Made by a program: the position numbers and the translations under genes
The notes under the pieces: generated by a model
What the model saw: only the letters and a program-made list of their open reading frames with translations
Database searches by the model: none
Told to the model about the DNA's origin: nothing
Assembly (NCBI GenBank): GCA_009760855.2
Contig: WPIO01000048.1
Location: 138,501 to 202,500 of the forward strand
Length of the DNA: 64,000 nt
Reading direction: 5' to 3'
Origin: Cristatella mucedo
Taxonomy: Eukaryota > Bryozoa > Phylactolaemata > Cristatellidae
Part shown: in pieces, positions 35,237 to 48,110 of the stretch
Numbering within the stretch: the first letter of the stretch is position 1
How the letters are laid out: each line of letters starts with the position of its first letter

Positions 35237-35655
35237 GAACCAAGTCGTTTACCTATACATCCCATGAACCTCAAATCATTTGATCGTTTGGAGAACGGGC
35301 TTTTAGTTCGTATGCTTCAATGCCTGGAACTCTCTTCCGCCTGGCGTAACGATATCTCAGAACTTGACTGCATTTAAAAAGAAACTAAAAACAGATATAA
35401 GTATCACAGCATTCAGTGAGTCCTTGTGATGTGCCCTTTGTGTGCCTATGCATGCTAACAATGTGCATGCTGCCACTAACCACATTCGCATGCTGACGTT
35501 AGTCACGACACCTTTAGCCATGTTATGCTTGCTGTCATTGAGCATGCTACCGCTAACCATTCGAGCTGTGCTTCCTATTCAGCAAATGTGAAGTGCTTAG
35601 AAAGAGATTGAGTTCTCTGGGGGATGGCTATAACAAATGTATTATTATTACTACA
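35237..35655 (+). mobile_element. L2 family-A copy, 3' part after the LINE-B insertion
   Basis: Continues the C-terminal domain (NLKSF, then FKKKLKTDISITAFSESL-like sequence), the 3' UTR, and the family terminus with an (ATT)n tail. Confidence 0.85.
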
Positions 35656-36431
35656 GTACTTCATCAGTTTCGTAATATCTTATACAATTTTAGCATGCAG
35701 CAGTAGCACAAAAAGGACACTGAATATGCATGGGGCAAAGGCTGCCGGAAACAGGCGGCTTTAATTTGCCATGTAAATGGTTTTAAGTAACGATCAGCAG
35801 CGTGCTGCCATTGTTAGACCAAAAGCAACAGCTGTGGTTACCTACGAGCAGCTGGGTACAATATAGACAAGCTGTACTAAAAAGCAAACCTCCCAGCTAT
35901 TGCTCTGCCAGCGTAAAAGTTTTAGCAAAGTAGGAATGCATGAGTAAAAGCAGACCTCGGCCAGTAAATAGAGAGGCTTGCACTCATTTCGAAAGAGCTG
36001 CATGCCAGAAAATCCTTACCTGCACATAATACCACAACAGCCATTTAAGGATGTCGAGCAATGCTGTTCAGCATGCGAGCAGTAGACCTGGATCAGTCGA
36101 GGCAGCAAAGATCTCTGGTCGATTACTACAGTTGTATGCAATGGAATAAGCTCGGCGCTCAATTGCAATTAAAAACAAGAATGCATTCGTAAAATACACA
36201 GGAATTCAAGTTGAGCATCTAAGTGCCATTTTAAGCCAATTCTTTGAGCCTCGCCTCAAGAGCTGAAAAGCTAAAGAGCCGAGAGTCTTGATTGCTCAAT
36301 CGGCCTACAGCAATGGCCCACTAAGCAGAGGCTTCAGAGTTAATCAACAGCTCCTCTCTATATGGCAGAAGATACGTTTTTATTTTTCTGAGTGAGCGAC
36401 TTGCAATGCACAACCGGTTAATGGGTAATAG
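35656..36431. other. no feature recognised
   Basis: Unique, stop-rich sequence. Confidence 0.4.
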
Positions 36432-36625
36432 TTGGTGAGCCGTGATGGCCCACTAGATAAGGTGGTTGCTTTCACGACCTCGGTCCCGAGGTCGTGGGTT
36501 CGATTCCTGAGGTGTCCGATCCTTTATCGCAACTGCAAGCGGTGGCGATAGCCGTTAAGGCTCTTCTGTCACTATACAAAAAGAGGCGGTTTCGTCAGCA
36601 AGGATTTATTTTATTTATTTATTTT
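36432..36625 (+). mobile_element. SINE family 1, full copy
   Basis: The head GGTGAGCCGTGATGGCCCAC is followed by a perfect CGACCTCGGTCCCGAGGTCG self-complementary stretch and the Pol III B box GGTTCGATTCC. The body reads GCAAGCGGTGGCGATAGCC and AAGGCTCTTCTGTCACTATA, with a TTTATT-rich tail. It derives from a tRNA. Confidence 0.9.
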
Positions 36626-37110
36626 GCAGCCCAGTAGCACGATACTCTAGATGAATGCATTGTACAGGCTATATTTCAAGCCGTACCGTTTCCAGTGACA
36701 ACCCTTTATGAGCTGTAAACGAGTAGCATAACTCTGCAGCACATATCGTTATGGCTACAGCTGTGTGGCTAAAACACTATGCCGCATACCGCCCTCCTGC
36801 GTTCTTAAAAATGCAGTACAAGTATACGAGTCCGTCTGCAGTAAAAATATTTCTCTAATGCACCCTCGGGACGGTCAAGCCTTTTGACTGACCAGATTTT
36901 TCACAATAGCCAGTTCCCAATGCTGTGACAGTGACGATCGAGCTTACCTAATAGATTGACGACTGCTCGCAGAATCTTGGACAACGAGCCGCTCGCGAGA
37001 GGCTGAAGGGTAGCTGGACGTGAAGGTCGCTAGCCAGCCTAGCAGCAGTATAGGTGGCCAAGACAGGCTCCTTCGTGCTGCTGCTGCTGCCTCCGCCCTG
37101 AAATAAACAT

Positions 37111-37290
37111 TAAGCCGTGATGGCACACTCGGTAAGGCAGTTGCTTTCATGACCTCGGTCCTGAGGTCGTGGGTTCGATTCCTGAGGTGGGCGATCCTTT
37201 ATCACCACTGCAAGCGGTGGTGATAGCCATCAAGGCTCTTCTGTCGCTATACAAAAAGAGGCTGTTTAAGCAGCTAGGATTATTATTATA
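37111..37290 (+). mobile_element. SINE family 1, full copy
   Basis: Same head (GCCGTGATGGCACACTCGG), B box GGTTCGATTCC, body and ATTATTATTATA tail as the copy at 36432. Confidence 0.9.
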
Positions 37291-39109
37291 AGATGACAGC
37301 ATAGGAAGCCGACATGGATTCACGACAGCAAGTGCAGCAGCCGTGGCGATTCTTCCCGGTGTTTCGCTGCCATCGTACCACCATCATCTCACCAGCCGAT
37401 CCGTTCCATAAATCGAGTGACTTCGTTCAGTACACTGTCGGTGGCAAATGCTGGCCTTTCAGATGAGCCACAGTTGAGCGACAGCCGTGGGATATTGTCT
37501 AAGAGGCGGCGAGAGACGCTGCCATTGCCACCGCAAAGATGCACCTACCTAGATTGAAGCGATCGAAGCAGCAAACAAACTCAATTCACAAGACGGAGTT
37601 CTTCCGCCCGTAGGGAACCCTAGCTGCATCATCCGACAACCCCCTGCGATATAGCAACACGGTTGCTCTTACTCGCAGCAATGTAAACCACGACAGACAT
37701 TTCTTTAAAAGACTGCTCCCAGCATAAAACATTGGCCGAGCATCAAGCGTGTTGACAAATAACGAATTTGTATTTCAGCCGTGGACAGAAAAGTAGCCGT
37801 TATCTAAGGAATTATACTCAGCCACATCGCTAACGAGCTTTGTAGCTCGCAAATGCACTAGCAAACCGTGCAAATGGGCGTTATACGAATAAATTATATT
37901 TTCTTAATTAGAAGCCCTTGAGTCACAAGCGTCACATAGGATAGATCGCAATAGCGGTTCGTAAATCATAAAAAGTGCCCCGTAGGAAAACCAACTTCAT
38001 ATTCACTATCGGTCACCCGAAGCTCTTCCTGGGCTTAAGCGCCATGCTGCTACGTCAGACCGTACTCATTTTACGTACCACAATAGCACAATCTTTTAAG
38101 CCTTTAATGTAAAAGCCTTAACATAAAAAAAAGTGTAGCTAGCAGAAGCTTGTAGATGGGTCGTAACAAGCTCTTTGATATCAACGTAAATGATAAGATT
38201 TGTGGGCTTGAGCCTATTGGCATTAAAAAGGCAACACTAGACCGGGAAAACTTGAACCAATAATAACAACAAAATCTACTACTCGCCAGGAAGCGGTACG
38301 CGTTATCTGTTCGCTGACTGCCTTACTTCCTTGCCTAGATGGGGAGTCGAAAGTGAATTCTAGGCCTCCATCCTGACGAGGCGCAACGAATAGGGCGTCG
38401 CTGCGTTCCTGCCCCATCCACGCTGCCGCGCTAGCAAAGTATAAAGTTCTCTTAGGAAGCTATACAAAATAAGTATATATTCGTTTTAGCCACTGTCGGC
38501 TGCTCGTACCGCTGCCCGATCATTATGCGATATTTCTCCAATAGCTGCCTCGCTCGCTACGAGACGACCCGTAGTGTTTCGATCGCTGCTTCCCTCATCG
38601 AGCCGATAGTGCATTTTAAGGTTGGGCTCCGACTACGAGGCAAGCGAACCGAATGCTGGTTACGATGAGCAAAGCTACTACCGCAGCGACGATCCGCGCG
38701 GCGCTGCTGAAAGGACGCAGTGCTGCGTCTTCACCTCGGCGGTCTTCCAACCCGCGAATCACGATGCGTGGAAACAGACTTTCACGTTTATCTAGAGCTC
38801 TAGAGAATGAGGCGCAGGAGGGGGAGGGGGCGTCTGCAGCGGGTTTCCAAGCGTCGCTTCTGCCACGTGACCTCTTCTTTGGCCTTTGACAGAGGCCAAG
38901 CCAGCGCGATTGTCCGCTCGCGTTGCTGCAGCGATTGAACCATCCTGTACCAGCCACTTGCCATTGCCGTATTGACAGGCCGAGAAAAAATAATTGTATC
39001 GTTGTAACAGCTCGATCCCACGCGATCCAACTGTCATCCAGTTAAGACTAGCGGCTGCTATTGCTGAGCTCGTGGCTGTAGCTGACTGTCACCCTGCGCC
39101 CTCACCTAC
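37291..39109. other. no gene recognised
   Basis: Mixed-composition unique sequence leading into the array; frames near 38.6-39.0 kb are short and overlapping on both strands. Confidence 0.35.
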
Positions 39110-39302
39110 CCCCAACGTTTATTTCTCCGCAGTTAGCGTGGGCTGTGACGGATTTAGCACTGAGCGAGGCTGCGACGAATTCAGCGCCCAAGAGCCAGTG
39201 GCCAACGACGTAGCGCAAGGTTCCTGAGTTGTTCATCGCAAGGAAGCGTCGTTCCGTGGTTTGCGACTGAACGGCGCGAGTCCGAGATAGCTACGCTAGT
39301 CT

Positions 39303-39423
<121 letters not shown>

Positions 39424-39682
39424 CCTCTCTATCTCTCTCTCTCTCTCGCACCGGTGTCACTAATGCTTCATCGCCAAAAAACTGAACTGAGATAGATAGT
39501 GAAAGCAGCGAAGTTATAACATGATGACAACAATGATAATTTTACACGACTTTTAGAGAGCCGAATCTCTTTAGAGCCACTTTGCGTTTTCGCGCATATA
39601 AATGCAACTTATTAAAGAAGCGCGTCAATTGGTTACGAATGGCATTCGGCGGCAAGCGCTGCGAGGAGCAGCTGGTTTTTAG

Positions 39683-40150
39683 CTGCTAAACCAATTTCCA
39701 CCTTCAGCGGTCCAGCGTGGCGTTCGTAATTGCACGGAGCAGTATAGCGGCTCTAGGAAACGGTCGCAGTCCGTCGCGAGGAGCAGGATTTTCACTCGCA
39801 GCGCGTATCTCAGCCTTCACTTCGACGAAGCCGCGCTCGCAGCGTTTTCGCCCCGCGTCTTTGCCGCGCTCTCCGCGGCCGGCGCTCCTATCGAAGCCTC
39901 GGCGGCTTTCGACGCCGCGCGGCCCGCCGTTGCGAAAAAGCCATGCGGAGCTAGCCGAGCATCTGTCGCTGAAATGCCTCGCAAATTGCCACGGGCAGTG
40001 GACGACGCTGGGTGTTTGCTCGCGAAACGACAGCTGAAGCTGCTGCCCGTCTGCGCGGCAGCCGGATTGAAACCGCTGCCGCCGCTGGCCCCCCCCCCCC
40101 GCCGCCGCCGAGATCGCGCGCGGGGCTCTTATTGCGGACCGCGACAGTGA
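39683..40150 (+). CDS. array open frame (beta ORF), unit A copy
   Basis: A 155-codon open frame without an initial ATG, containing YLSLHFDEAALAAFSPRVFA, ALSAAGAPIEASAAFDAARP, AVAKKPCGASRASVAEMPRK and CLLAKRQLKLLP, then a Pro/Arg-rich end. The same frame is open in unit B (44041-44553) and unit D (55361-55750), and is broken in unit C by one extra A in a run of A. It would be an exon, or translation could start at the internal ATG (39974). GC-rich DNA keeps other frames open too, so coding is uncertain. Confidence 0.28.
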   Translation: MLNQFPPSAVQRGVRNCTEQYSGSRKRSQSVARSRIFTRSAYLSLHFDEAALAAFSPRVFAALSAAGAPIEASAAFDAARPAVAKKPCGASRASVAEMPRKLPRAVDDAGCLLAKRQLKLLPVCAAAGLKPLPPLAPPPRRRRDRARGSYCGPRQ

Positions 40151-40981
40151 GTCACCAGGTATCCCCGGCGGCTCCGTGCTCCAACTGGCGCGCCGAGCGG
40201 CTATTTTCGAAGGCTAAATTTAAATTCAACCGGCAATTAGCTGCTTCCCGACTGTGCCGGCGCACCGACTGGGTCGCATAAGCAGGCGACGCTAAACCGC
40301 CGCCTACGCGAAGGGCCGGTCACTGAGTCGTCAAGCGTGACCAGCCGCGTCCTAGCTCTGACTCGCGGCTTGTAAAGTCCACCGCTTGCTGCCGCAAATG
40401 TGTTCTCCATCCGCAGCACGTCGCTTTTTGCCACGCGAAGAGCACCGTGCTGTTGGCGACCGCTTGCAGCGGTCCGCTACTGCTGCGAGCGCATTTGCAT
40501 ATGGCTCGCGAAATTGCAACACTCCCCCCCCCGGGCTGACACTCTCCACGTGGGTGTACGGGGCCTTCGCTCCGACGATTTGTCCTGAAGGCGGTGGCCC
40601 CCCCCATGCATGCCAGAACTTTAAGCAGAGATCCTTCTACGCTTGCTCGCTAACAACGCTCAACGTTGAGCCGATGCAGATTTCCTTCGTGACAAGCTGC
40701 CAAAGGAACCGAGAGGCGTCTTCGAATCGCTATTATCCCTGACAGACAGAGTCGCATTCACTTAGTAAACAGAACAAACGTAAAAGTCAGCTGATTCAAC
40801 TGCCTCGTTCATACTGCGGCAAATGAGCCTTCGTGACTATCGTCCGCCGCTTGCAACGAGCAATAAAACCTTGTGTGCTGCAGGCAGACAACCTTTTATT
40901 GTGTAAAATAGGGAGAGAGATGGCGAGAGATAGAGAGACAGAGAGAGACAGAGAGAGACAAAGAGAGACAGAGAGAGAGAC

Positions 40982-41046
<65 letters not shown>

Positions 41047-42279
41047 CAGACAGAGACAGAGACAGAGACAGAGGCAGAGATAGACGGAGAGATAGAAAGA
41101 GAGACAGAGACAGAGATAGACGGAGAGATAGAAAGAGAGACAGAGAGAGACAGAGAGAGACATATAGAGCCAGAGAGACAGAGAGAGAGAGTAAAAGATA
41201 CCCAAAGAGACCGACAGACGAAAAATGGCAGCGTCTGGCATGCAATGTCGGCTCAGCACGCATGTACAAATACTGCTGTAAAGCTTCCACGTCAGAGGCA
41301 CAAGTCTCGTGTCGTGTATGTCTAATCGGATAATATGTCTAATCGTGTATGTCGTGTATGTCTAATCGGAGGGGCAGCAGTGCAAATCCTTGGTCCCATG
41401 CACCTTCTCAGTGAGCGGACGTGGTAGTCTTTTTTTTACGCCGTCGGACCACTTCCGCAGGTGCTCTGCTCGTAGGCAACTTGCGCTGCTGTCACTCGAA
41501 GCCGCGGCGGCACTGTGACTCGTACGAGCGCCTGGCCAGCAGGTGCGGCCCGGCGCGACGCACGATGCGACGCACGACGCGACGCACGCTAGCAGCCGCG
41601 CTCCCAGCAGCCGTTAGCTTCTCCATTTAGCCAGCGATGCAGTCAGCGGACAACCATTTTAAGTTAGTAATTCGTGGTGGCAGCAGCGGCGGCTGCAGCA
41701 GCTGGGGCAGCTGACTGCTGCAGCAGCAAAGCGACGAGCGGACGCTGACTGGGCACGTCCGTGTCTGCGGCAAGCTGCGGCCGTGTACGCGAGGACCGGG
41801 TGGAATGAAATTAGGGCGCAGCTTAATCGTTCTGCCACGATGCCGGCCCAAGAGGCCCAGTCTGCGGCATCCGGTGGTGGAAGTGCGGCTGCCGCAACTT
41901 CTTTTTCAGCCGCCGGTGCGGACAGCCAGCTCTGAGCACGGCGCTTCCTGCGAGCGCTTCCTGCGTGCGCTTCCTGCGTACGACGGCAGGTGCTCGTACA
42001 GCGCTAGCACTGCAGGCTGATGCCACCGCCGCACGCTCGGCCGCCTGCGGGCGTTCCGCGCGGTTGTCTGCTGCGTTTTCGTGCCCCTGCACAGTGCGTC
42101 TCCAAAGCAGGTGGCGCGCTTCGTCCTAATCGGGGGTAGGAGAGGTCATAATCAACTGGGCTGTGCGAGCGCGTCGGCGGGTTTGGCCGCGGTAGCCGCG
42201 GGTCTGAAAACGCAGCGGCATTGGCCGGCCGCGGACAACTGCCCTAGGAGGTCCGAAGCGGGCGCCGGCGCTCGCTTTG

Positions 42280-42495
42280 ATGTGGGATGCTCGCCTTGAT
42301 GTGGGGCGACATCAGCGACCGACTCTAGCTGTTCAGCGACCGTCGCTCGGCTCCAGTGCCGCATTGGCCACCCGCGGCGAGTGCTCGGCGACGGCTGCAG
42401 CCCCCGATTCACCGCGAGTCGGGCAGCTAGGCGGCCCTGCGACGGCAAAGAGCGAAGATCAAGCCGATTATCTATTAGATCTCTCTCTAAATAGC

Positions 42496-42548
<53 letters not shown>

Positions 42549-42561
42549 GGGTTGGGGGTAG
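42280..42561 (+). CDS. array open frame with poly-Ala tract, unit A copy
   Basis: ATG at 42280 opens MWDARLDVGRHQRPTLAVQR ... DQADYLLDLSLNS, then about 17 Ala encoded by (GCG)n and the end VLGWG. The same frame with the same start and end is intact in unit D (60344-60604, shorter Ala tract). In B and C single-base indels put the start and end in different frames. No family recognised. A translated polyalanine protein is possible, but the variable GCG tract alone explains the open frame. Confidence 0.22.
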
Positions 42562-42771
42562 CGGTTCGCACCGCCGCCGCCGCAAGCGAGCGCGCAAGGC
42601 TTCCAGCTGCGCCGGGCGAGCGCCTTCCGGCCAGCGGCGTCAGCGGTGCCGCCAAACGTATTTACGAAAATAAAACGATTTTCGAATTCCAGCTCGTCGC
42701 TGCTGCGATGCTGACTCCGAAGGTCAGAGGGCAGCGAGAAGGCGTTTGGGGTGGGGTAGCGCTTCGGTGAG

Positions 42772-42945
42772 CCGCGATAGCACGCTAGGTAAGGCGGTTG
42801 CTTTTCACGACCTCCATCCCGAGCTCCTGGGTTCGAATCATGCGGTGGGTGATTCTTTATCGTAGCTGCGAGCGGCGGTGATAGCCATTAAGGCTGTTCT
42901 GTCGCAAAGCAAACGAGGCTGTTAAATCAGCAGGTATTTTTTACG
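42772..42945 (+). mobile_element. SINE family 1 copy in unit A
   Basis: GGTGAGCCGCGATAGCACGC, B box GGTTCGAATCA, GGTGATAGCCATTAAGGC body. It shares its position with copies in units B and C; the position is empty in unit D. Confidence 0.9.
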
Positions 42946-43592
42946 AGCTCAGGGGGCGGCCGGCCGGTCACAGCCGCCGCGCTACCGCCACCCGTTCCCC
43001 TCCCCCGCATCTTTCCGGCGGTCGCTAGCTAGCTAGCTCGGGAAGGATGCCCGACGTCCGTAAGCGTGCGCTAATTCAGTCAACTTTGTCGTGCGACGCG
43101 TCGAGTTTCTCCGAGCGCAGCCGTGAGCCGAGATTCCGCTACTTCTCTGACCTGTCAGCACTCTGAGCACGACCCGGCGCTTAGCTCGGCGAATCTCAGC
43201 TTTACGCGAAATGGAGAGAAAATGACGGGGCACAAAGTGTAAATTGAAATATGTATCGATGTATATATATATTCACAAATTAGTGATTACTCGGCGTTTC
43301 TCAGCTTTGCGAAAAATCGATGGAGAAAATGACGGGGCACGAACCGCCGCTAGCCCTGTAGGCGGCGGAGGAAGCTTCAGCTGTCTCTCCGCAGTTAGCG
43401 TGGGCTGCGACGGATTTAGCACTGAGCGAGGCTGTGACGAATTCAGCACCAAAGGACCTGTGGCCAATGACGTAGCGCAAGGTTCCGGAGCTGTCTATCG
43501 CAAGGACCCGTCGATTCCATGGTTTGCGACTGAACGGTGCGAGTCCGTGATAACTTCGCTAGCCTTTTCTCTCTCTCCCTCTCACTCTCTCG

Positions 43593-43686
<94 letters not shown>

Positions 43687-44040
43687 GTCTCTGTCTCTGT
43701 CGGTGCCGGCGTCACTATTGCTATATCGCCGTAACTAAGAGACTGGACTGAGATAGTGCAACCAGCGAAGCAATAACGTCATAACTATGACATTTTTACT
43801 TTACCTTTAGAGAGCTCTTTTAGAGAGCCGAATCTCTTTCGAGCCACTTTGCATTTTCGCTCATAAATGCAACTTATTAAGGAAGCGCGTCAATTAGTTG
43901 CGGATAGCGTTCGTGGATGCGGACGGAGCGAGCGCTGCCATAAGAAGCTGGTTTTTAGCAGCTATGCAGAATCCCGCCTCCAGCGGTCCAGCGCGGTATT
44001 CGCGATTGCACGGAGCAGTATAGCGGCTCGCGCTTTGTAA

Positions 44041-44553
44041 CGGTCGCAGTCCATCTCGAGGAGCCGGATTTGCGCTCGCAGCACATATCTCAGCCTTCAC
44101 TTCGACGGAGCCGCGCGCACCGCGTTTTCGCGCCCCGTCTTTGCCAAGCTCTCCGCGGCCGGCGCTCCTATCGACGCCTCGGCGGCTTTCGATGCCTCGG
44201 CGGCATTCGACGCCGCGCAACCCGCCGTGGCGAAAAAGCAACGTGTAGCTAGCCAAACATCTGTTTCCGAAAAGCCTCACAAACCTCACAAGCCCCTGGC
44301 AGTGAACGCTGGGTGTTTGCTCGCGAAACGACAGCTGAAGCTGCTGCCTCTCTACGCGGCAGTCAGATTGCAGCTGCTGCCGCCGCCCCCTCCCCCGCCC
44401 GCCGACGCCGCCGACGCCGCCGCCACCGCCGCCACCGCCGCCGCCGAGCTCCCACGCGGGGTCCATATTGCGGACCGCGACAATGAGTCACCAGATAACT
44501 CTGGCGGCTCCGTGCTCCAACTGGGGCGCCGAGCGGCTATTTTCGAAGGCTAA
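44041..44553 (+). CDS. array open frame (beta ORF), unit B copy
   Basis: A 171-codon frame right after a TAA. Blocks: YLSLHFDGAARTAFSRPVFA, KLSAAGAPIDASAAFDASAA, AGCLLAKRQLKLLP, poly-Pro, Ala/Asp repeats, then LPRGVHIADRDNESPDNSG and GRRAAIFEG. Compared with unit A it has an 18-base insertion (one more FDASAA) and a net 3-base insertion before AGCLLAKRQ, both frame-preserving. No ATG at the start and no recognised family. Confidence 0.28.
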   Translation, partial: RSQSISRSRICARSTYLSLHFDGAARTAFSRPVFAKLSAAGAPIDASAAFDASAAFDAAQPAVAKKQRVASQTSVSEKPHKPHKPLAVNAGCLLAKRQLKLLPLYAAVRLQLLPPPPPPPADAADAAATAATAAAELPRGVHIADRDNESPDNSGGSVLQLGRRAAIFEG

Positions 44554-44915
44554 ATTTAAATTCAGTCGGCAATTAGCTGCTTCCCGACTGAGCCGGCGCA
44601 CCGACTGGGTCGCATAAGCTGGCGACGCTAAGCCGCCGCCTCCGCGAAGGGTCGGTCATTGAGTCGTCAAGCGTGACCAGCCGCGTCCTAGCTCTGACTG
44701 CACGGCTTGTCAAGTCTACCGCTTGCTCCCGAAAATGTTTTCCCCTTCAGCACTGCTGGCTACCGCTTGCAGCGGTCCGCTACAGCTGCAAGAGCATTTC
44801 ATTTTGTACGATGCTCAGCTGGGGCTGATGCCGCTTATCGCTCGGATCGACGGCGAAGTCCGCAGACACGCACATCCGGGTAGCTGCATCTCGCCATGGC
44901 AACTGAGACCTCTAA

Positions 44916-45848
44916 TAATAATAATAATGCACTTGATAAAGCGCCCTCGGATAAATCAATCTCTTTCTAGGCGCTTTACATTTGCTGCAAAGGGAAATGC
45001 AAATGAATGGTGAGTAATATCATGCTTGGTAAACAACATGAATAACAACTTTAGGGGTGACATGCACAGAGTCAGCATGCAATGTATCTCCGTCAGTAAC
45101 TCCACAAAGTCATAAAGACCATGTGGGTGTTTCGCAGGAGAGTTTTGTATAGTGCACTCACAGCCTAAGCGGCTTTCGGTACGCATTCGGTAGCCAACAG
45201 ACTTCGTCTCACGCAACAAAGAGAAAGTGGCAAGCATAGCAGAGTCAGGAGAGCCGTTGAGGTAGTGAGTAGCATGGAAGTGGCAGTTCAGGACCGCTGA
45301 AAAAGATGTGCTATAATCGGCAGTTGGAGATTAGTTGTCGTTGCGTAAGAAAGTCTGGTTAGTGGCAGCATGCACAGTGTCAGCACGCATAAGCACATCA
45401 AGGACGAATCACAGGGACCCACTAAATGCTGTCCTAAATTGGTGTGTTTAAAGTTTTTTTAAATGTGGTCAAGTCAGGGGATGTTCTGACGCAAGTCGGG
45501 AGGAAGTTCCAGGCTTTGGGAGCATACGAGCTAAATGCATGGTCTCCAAAGAATTTGAGGTTTGTACGAGATATTGGTAGGCTGTTGGATTCCGAAAAGC
45601 GGGTGGTACGATGCTTGGCCTGGTGGGGGAGTATATCGGAGAGATAGACTGTAGCCAAAGAATGAAGTGACCTAAAAGTTAGTGACAAAACTTTGAAGTC
45701 AATCCCTCGGCTGGCTAGTAGCCAGCTCAGGTCGGGGAGAAGTGGTGTGATATGGCAACTGCGACGCTCGCGACAGACAAGCCTAGCTTCGGAGTTTTGC
45801 ACCATCTGCAATCGCCTGATCGCACATGCCGGTAGGCCACTAAGTTCT
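44916..45848 (-). mobile_element. L2 family-A copy with nested LINE-B, inserted in unit B
   Basis: 44916-45078 is L2 3' UTR starting with AATAATAATAATGCACTTGA; 45080-45355 is LINE-B (CECTIQNSPA frame); 45356-45848 resumes L2 with its C-terminal domain (SFTSRPLPISRTNL-like, FFGDHAFSSYAPKAWNFLPT). It interrupts the beta/delta junction, which is uninterrupted in units C and D (GAGACCTCTCCGCCCCTAGG). Hence it inserted after the duplication, or the insertion-bearing copy was not the template for C and D. Confidence 0.92.
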
Positions 45849-46672
45849 CTGCCCCTAGGCCACCGCTGGCCGCTGCTTGAGCGGTTTAGCGGGCGGCGTG
45901 CGTACCCGCCTGCAGCCCCGCGCGCCCACGAAAACCGCAGCGCTCCACCGAAGCTCAGTGCGGCGTCCCCTCCCCCAGGCCGCCGGTGCCCCCTCCCAAC
46001 GCGTGCTCGTGGCTGCATAACCAGTCGCAGAAGAAAAGCGTCCTTTACTTCCTCTGCATCCATATTTGAGCTCAATGCTTTTAGTTAGCGGAGGGCCGAG
46101 AGGAGGGCGGGCGTCCCTCAGTGTATTAGCTGGCTCCTGTAATTGCAACCCTCGCCCACCGGCACTTTGTACAAGGGTGTACGGGGGGGGGCCTTGGAAC
46201 CGACAATTTGTCCTGTAGGCGGTGGCCCCCTAGGCAAGCCCGAACTTTAAACAGAGATCATTCTACGCTTGCTCGCAAAGTAGCGCAAGACGCTGATGCA
46301 GATTTTGCTAGTGACTTGTGAGCTGCCGACGGAACAGAGCGGCGTCTTCGATTCGCTCGCGGAACGGAAGAGACCACTACCAGGTTGTATCTGACTAACT
46401 TTCGGAAAGAGTCACATTCGATTAGTAATCTGTAAAAATATCAAGGTCAGCTCATTCAACCGCTTCACTCATACTGCGGCAATAGAGCCTTCATGACTAT
46501 CGTCCGCCGCTTGCAACGAGCCATAGAAAATGTTGTGCTGCTGGAGTTGAACCAGTGAAAGGGTACGTAGGAAGAGCCCGAACGCGGGCTGCTCACTTCC
46601 GCTGAGTCGTTGAGCCTCGCCTACATCCTTGTGGTATCGTGCATGCGGCAGAAGGTCTTCAACTCTCCTGCT

Positions 46673-46759
46673 CTCTCTCTCTCTCCGTCGCTCTGTATCT
46701 GTCTCTCTGTTTCCTTCTCTCTCCCTCTCTCTCTCTCTCTCTCTCCCACTTTCTTTCTC

Positions 46760-46814
<55 letters not shown>

Positions 46815-47012
46815 ATCTCTCTCTCTTTCCCTCTCTCTCCCTCTCTCTGTCTCTATGTCTCTCTGTCCCTCTCTGTCTCTCTCTGTCTCTCTCCGTCTCT
46901 CTGTGTCTATCTCTGTCTCCGTCTCTGTCTCTCTGTCTCTCTGTCTCTCTGTCTCTCTGTCTCTCTGTCTCTCTGTCTCTCTGTCTCTCTGTCTCTCTGT
47001 CTCTGTCTCTGT
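46673..47012 (+). repeat. (CT)n with regular TGTCTCTC variants
   Basis: Pyrimidine tract with an 8-base higher-order part (GTCTCTCT repeated ~10 times near 46.93-47.0 kb). The counterpart in unit D is 57018-57407 with a different internal pattern. Confidence 0.95.
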
Positions 47013-47365
47013 GCCAATCGGAGTGCCGGTTCATTCAGCTGCACCCTCCGCCTGGGCAGCGCAGGGTTCTTCGCACCGTCACCATCCGCAGAGGAACGGC
47101 GACCTCGAGCAGGCCTGGAGGATGCCGACGATCGTGGCTGTGGAGTCTCGCGAGAGCTGCAGCCGATCGGCTCCTCTGAGCGACCTGCCCTCCGTCGACG
47201 CAGGCAGTGTCGAGAAATTGAGGCCGCTGCCAGCGAGAAAGATGCACGACATTCTCCTGCTTGTGTCGCAGCAGCAAGACCTATACATCGATGCAGCAGA
47301 TGCTAAATTCTGCTGACAATTTGAAGATGACATTGCTAAAACAGTAAGCTAGCTGATCAAACAGC

Positions 47366-47407
<42 letters not shown>

Positions 47408-47439
47408 CTGAGAACAGATAGACTGCTGTTACCCAAGCT

Positions 47440-48009
47440 GGATTAGGAATTCCCCTGCCCCAGCTGCTAGCTCCTAGCTGCTCACCGGTCTGGTGGGCTC
47501 TTTTGAGTGACGTTAGTAAAGTAAAGTGAGAGTAACGTTCGTCGAAGTAATGTGGTCATTGCGTCGCACCAGCAAGACCTATACATCGATGCAGAATTTG
47601 CTAAATTCTGCTGAGAATTTGTTGATGACATTGCTAGAGTAGAAGGCTAGCTGATCAAACAGCTTCAGTTGTACAGCGACAGAAGAGGCACGGCGGCCAT
47701 CGCCCCAATTGCAGTGAGCTAGCAAGGATTGCCTCCTGCAGGCACCCTCCAGCGCCCCTGGTCATGAAGCACGAGCACCCGTATCCATGGTCTACGACCA
47801 GGCTAACTGCGGTTTCATTTAATAAAGACTCCTACCTGATTGGGCTTGGTCGTCTGCTGTGGTACTACATATGGCAGCCTGAGGATCGCCTAGAGGTTCG
47901 GCGTATGTCCCCTTGATGTGTTCGGCCTTTGAGAAGTGGTGCACAGTAGGGTAGTAAAGTAGGGTAGATAGACATCGGGGGGGGGTAGGGGACTCCTAGA
48001 AGAGAGAGG

Positions 48010-48107
<98 letters not shown>

Positions 48108-48110
48108 CAG
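47440..48110. other. insertion or duplication specific to unit B
   Basis: Absent from unit D, where AGACTGCTGTTACCCAAG occurs once; unit B has it twice (47.42 and 48.11 kb). It includes a second, diverged copy of the AGACCTATACATCGATGCAG segment (47.57 kb versus 47.27 kb), then AATAAAGACTCC near 47.82 kb and a sequence ending TGGTACTACATATGGCAGCC that could be an LTR/primer-site edge, and a (GA)n at 48001-48107. Confidence 0.6.

Noticed and set aside
36432-37290. Functional tRNA genes
   Set aside because: B box and head are tRNA-like but the acceptor stem does not close and the sequence continues into a shared body and A/T-rich tail present in many copies: a SINE.
46610-47306. Long overlapping open frames of Ser/Leu repeats over (CT)n, and the like at 3.0, 40.8, 43.4, 48.0, 49.2, 57.0 and 62.9 kb
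   Set aside because: Dinucleotide tracts are open in every frame; the frames have no shared ends with any gene and change with tract length.
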